A model generated the notes under the pieces. That model was not told the origin of the DNA. It did not search any database and saw only the letters and a list, made by a program, of their open reading frames with translations. Of a DNA stretch of 16,227 nucleotides, positions 14,581 through 16,227 are shown piece by piece; positions within the stretch are counted from its first letter, which is position 1, and every line of letters starts with the position of its first letter. A program made the translations under genes and the position numbers. Source of the stretch: a bacterium (GTDB lineage Bacteria > Sumerlaeota > Sumerlaeia > MVZB01); the NCBI GenBank assembly GCA_023480605.1, contig JAMCWS010000209.1:6631-22857 (forward strand), in the 5' to 3' direction.

Positions 14581-14594
14581 AGGGAGTGACAACA

Positions 14595-15104
14595 ATGAAA
14601 AGCAAGCCTCTTCGCTGCTCGGCCGCGATTGGCGCGCTCGCCGGCCTGGGACTGATCGTCCCCGGCTGCGTGGTCGTCCAGCCCGAACCCCGCCCACCGG
14701 AAAAAGTGGTGGTTTACCGGGGGGCGCCGCCCGAAACCGAAACGATCTACCTGAATACAGCCCGCCCCGGCCACGTTCACGAATATTACTTCTATCCCGA
14801 CGTCGACGTTTATTACGACCCGGTCGCCGTGCACTGGTTCTGGCGCGAAAAAGGCGGTTGGCACAGCGGCCGTTATCTGCCCAGGCAGATCCGCGTCCAA
14901 GGCCATTCGCATATCTTCGTTCGCACCGACGCCCCGCACCCCTATGACGTGCATGACCGGCTTCACGGCCGCATCGAAGCCCATCGCAAGGCGCCACCGG
15001 GCCGCGGCCCGGAGCACCCCAACAACGGCCGGGGCGGCAACGGGGAAGCGCACGGCAACGCGGGGCATGGGCCAAGCCAGGGGCCGCCGGGACACCGGCG
15101 CTGA
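14595..15104 (+). CDS. Probable outer-membrane lipoprotein, His- and Gly-rich tail
   Basis: A 169-residue protein I do not recognise as a named family. The N-terminus has a lipoprotein signal: basic start, hydrophobic core and LIVPGC, with Cys25 as the likely lipidated residue (Pro at -2 is unusual). The +2 residue is Val, which in a Gram-negative cell would favour the outer membrane. A Pro-rich linker leads to a small domain rich in aromatics, EYYFYPDVDVYYDP (63-76), then VHWFWREKGGWHSGRYLP (79-96); similar YYYYP-VYYD patterns occur in many small secreted bacterial proteins. The last 40 residues are rich in Gly, His, Asn, Pro and Arg and probably disordered; they might bind metal or polyanions. 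GGGAG lies eight bases before the ATG. It probably shares a transcript with the PAP2 gene. Confidence 0.8.
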   Translation: MKSKPLRCSAAIGALAGLGLIVPGCVVVQPEPRPPEKVVVYRGAPPETETIYLNTARPGHVHEYYFYPDVDVYYDPVAVHWFWREKGGWHSGRYLPRQIRVQGHSHIFVRTDAPHPYDVHDRLHGRIEAHRKAPPGRGPEHPNNGRGGNGEAHGNAGHGPSQGPPGHRR

Positions 15105-15217
15105 CCGGGCTACTCGCCAAGGGCCGGCCGGCGCGACCGCGCAGGTTTGAAACTCCCCTTAGAGCCGGTACGATTACCCCGGGAGGCGATCCTATCAAGC
15201 CTGGTTACGCCCTGGAG

Positions 15218-15310
15218 AGCCGGCCTCCGTGCCGGCTTTCCGGCTTCGGGTGATGGAACGGGCCGATTTGGTGGAGCGAGAAAGAGCCCGCACGGAGGCG
15301 GCGCGCCGCC
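15218..15310. repeat. GC-rich compound inverted repeat
   Basis: AGCCGGC (15218-15224) and GCCGGCT (15231-15237) form a hairpin around CTCCGT. GCCTCCGTGC (15223-15232) also has a perfect 10-bp inverted copy, GCACGGAGGC, at 15290-15299, followed by the perfect palindrome GGCGGCGCGCCGCC (15297-15310). The two structures share bases and so could be alternative folds. Confidence 0.75.
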
Positions 15311-15353
15311 ACAGCGCGAGCTCTACGGGGGTGGCGGCCTTGCTCGCAAAACT

Positions 15354-15425
15354 TATAATGACCACAATGACTTTATAGGACGGTCGCACGATTGGTTGCG
15401 CATCACGTCCGCCTTCGCATATATT
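15354..15425 (+). promoter_or_regulatory. Two promoter candidates for the beta-helix hydrolase
   Basis: A perfect -10 hexamer TATAAT lies at 15354-15359 but has no good -35 partner. Further on, TTGCGC (15396-15401) and TATATT (15420-15425) are 18 bases apart, with the -35 weak and the -10 matching 5 of 6. Start from the first would put the hairpin at 15432-15450 inside the leader. Confidence 0.35.
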
Positions 15426-15431
15426 GTCAGC

Positions 15432-15450
15432 CGGCCCCACGGGCCGTTTT
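15432..15450 (+). terminator. Terminator-like hairpin in the hydrolase leader
   Basis: CGGCCC (15432-15437) pairs with GGGCCG (15441-15446) around a CAC loop, followed by TTTT. It may end upstream transcription or act as an attenuator for the gene starting 78 bases downstream. The T-tract is short. Confidence 0.45.
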
Positions 15451-15527
15451 CATCGACATCCGCCGTCCGGCTCATCGGGTCGCTCATCTTCCGGCCGGTC
15501 CGCCGGGTCGGCGATACGAGGTTCATC

Positions 15528-16227
15528 ATGAATCGCATCTTAACCGTGTACGCATTGTTGGCGGGAGCTGTGATGCTCATCCCGCGGGAAGGATTCACCA
15601 TGAACGATTCGGCCGATGCCAAGGCTCCGGTCGTGGTTTACCCCGCTCCGGCGGACGAGAAGCCCTGCGATCTCTACACGCTCAAGGTCAACGGCCAACC
15701 GGTGTTCGTCTACCAGGCGCGCGTTTCCGCCAAGCCGCTCAACAAGATGTGGACCGGCGAGCAGCGCCCGCTTGACCAAACCGAACTGGCCGGTTTCGCC
15801 ACGTGGGACATGGCCGGCCCGGTGGAGGTCGAAGTCGTCTCCAGCCGTCCGGCCGGGGAGGTTATCATCCGACCGCTACGCCTGGGCATCAAGCCCGAAG
15901 TGAGCGGCAACCGGATCACGTTCAAGCTGGATGCGCCCGGACCGGTGGTCGTCGAGGTGGACGGCATTCACGGCGCGCTGCACCTGTTCGCCAATCACCT
16001 GGAGACCGGCGCGCCGGCTCCCGACGCGCCGGGCGTGCGTTATTTCGGCCCGGGAATCCATCGCCCCGGGCGCATCGAACTGAAAAGCAACGAGACGGTC
16101 TATATCGCGGGCGGCGCCGTCGTGCACGGGGTCATTCATGCCGCGGACGCGGAACACGTGCGGGTGATGGGCCGAGGCATTCTGGACGCCAGCACGTTCG
16201 AACGGCGGGATAGAAGTAATATTCGTG
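15528..16227 (+). CDS. Beta-helix glycoside hydrolase (GH28/GH49-like), N-terminal part
   Basis: The first 233 codons are present and the gene runs off the right edge. Residues 1-24 look like a signal peptide (MNRILTVYALLAGAVMLIP). Residues about 35-165 form a beta-sandwich of the type found before the beta-helix in dextranase/isopullulanase-like and GH28-like enzymes: DLYTLKVNGQPVFVYQARV (48-66), ATWDMAGPVEVEVV (91-104), IRPLRLGIKPEVSGNRITF (114-132), and ALHLFANHLE (150-159). Then YFGPGIH (172-178), VYIAGGAVVHG (191-201) and VRVMGRGILDAS (211-222) mark the first coils of a right-handed beta-helix. The catalytic residues lie beyond the window, so the enzyme class cannot be confirmed. The start at 15528 has GAGG six bases upstream; Met25 (15600) also has GAAGGA before it but would lose the signal peptide. 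Predicted secreted polysaccharide-degrading enzyme. Confidence 0.85.
   Translation, partial: MNRILTVYALLAGAVMLIPREGFTMNDSADAKAPVVVYPAPADEKPCDLYTLKVNGQPVFVYQARVSAKPLNKMWTGEQRPLDQTELAGFATWDMAGPVEVEVVSSRPAGEVIIRPLRLGIKPEVSGNRITFKLDAPGPVVVEVDGIHGALHLFANHLETGAPAPDAPGVRYFGPGIHRPGRIELKSNETVYIAGGAVVHGVIHAADAEHVRVMGRGILDASTFERRDRSNIR

Larger units (their letters stand above)
15105..15527. other. Gene-free region with GC-rich repeats before the beta-helix hydrolase
   Basis: These 423 bp hold no credible gene. They contain a GC-rich inverted repeat block (15218-15310), two promoter candidates and a terminator-like hairpin (15432-15450). No clear terminator for the lipoprotein transcript was seen close to its stop. 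Confidence 0.6.

Overview
This is a GC-rich bacterial window with twelve supported protein genes, two of them cut by the window edges. The gene content is a C10 (streptopain-like) protease carrying several beta-sandwich modules, a bacterial serpin, a Tat-exported Cys-type sulfatase, GH38 and GH28/GH49-like carbohydrate enzymes, and GT-C membrane glycosyltransferases. Together with GC-rich dispersed intergenic repeats, this suggests an environmental member of the PVC superphylum or a neighbouring phylum (Lentisphaerota, Planctomycetota, Verrucomicrobiota or Sumerlaeota-like). That assignment is inference from gene content; there is no rRNA or other phylogenetic marker here. No RNA gene, CRISPR array, intact insertion sequence or origin was seen.

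Layout. Positions 1-5149 (minus strand): the N-terminal part of a GH38 alpha-mannosidase, a secreted multidomain C10 cysteine protease, then a secreted serpin. Positions 5150-5435: a gene-free stretch with an exact 22-nt direct repeat, a palindrome and a terminator-like hairpin. Positions 5436-6830 (minus): a polyprenyl-phosphate sugar-phosphate transferase that starts lipid-linked glycan synthesis, divergent from a GT-C membrane protein at 7063-8868 (plus). Positions 8869-9301: an AT-rich core flanked by inverted arrays of degenerate hexamers, then a two-CBS-domain protein (9302-9751, plus). Positions 9785-13587 (minus): a sulfatase and a small nitroreductase, probably one operon, and an ArnT/PMT-like GT83 glycosyltransferase. 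Positions 13720-15104 (plus): a PAP2 phosphatase and a probable lipoprotein, joined by a large inverted repeat over the stop codon. Positions 15105-15527: GC-rich inverted repeats and a possible attenuator. Positions 15528-16227 (plus): the N-terminal part of a beta-helix glycoside hydrolase.

How the genes may work together. Two themes are mixed. One is envelope or exopolysaccharide assembly: initiating sugar-phosphate transferase, two GT-C transferases that normally use polyprenyl-linked donors, and a PAP2 phosphatase that could recycle the lipid carrier. The other is breakdown of complex, possibly sulfated glycans and proteins outside the cell: GH38, GH28/49-like enzyme, sulfatase and C10 protease, with a serpin that could protect the cell from proteolysis. 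The most interesting points are the C10 protease/serpin neighbourhood, the unnamed beta-sandwich module in the protease, three unrelated kinds of intergenic repeat, and the inverted repeat at the PAP2-lipoprotein junction.
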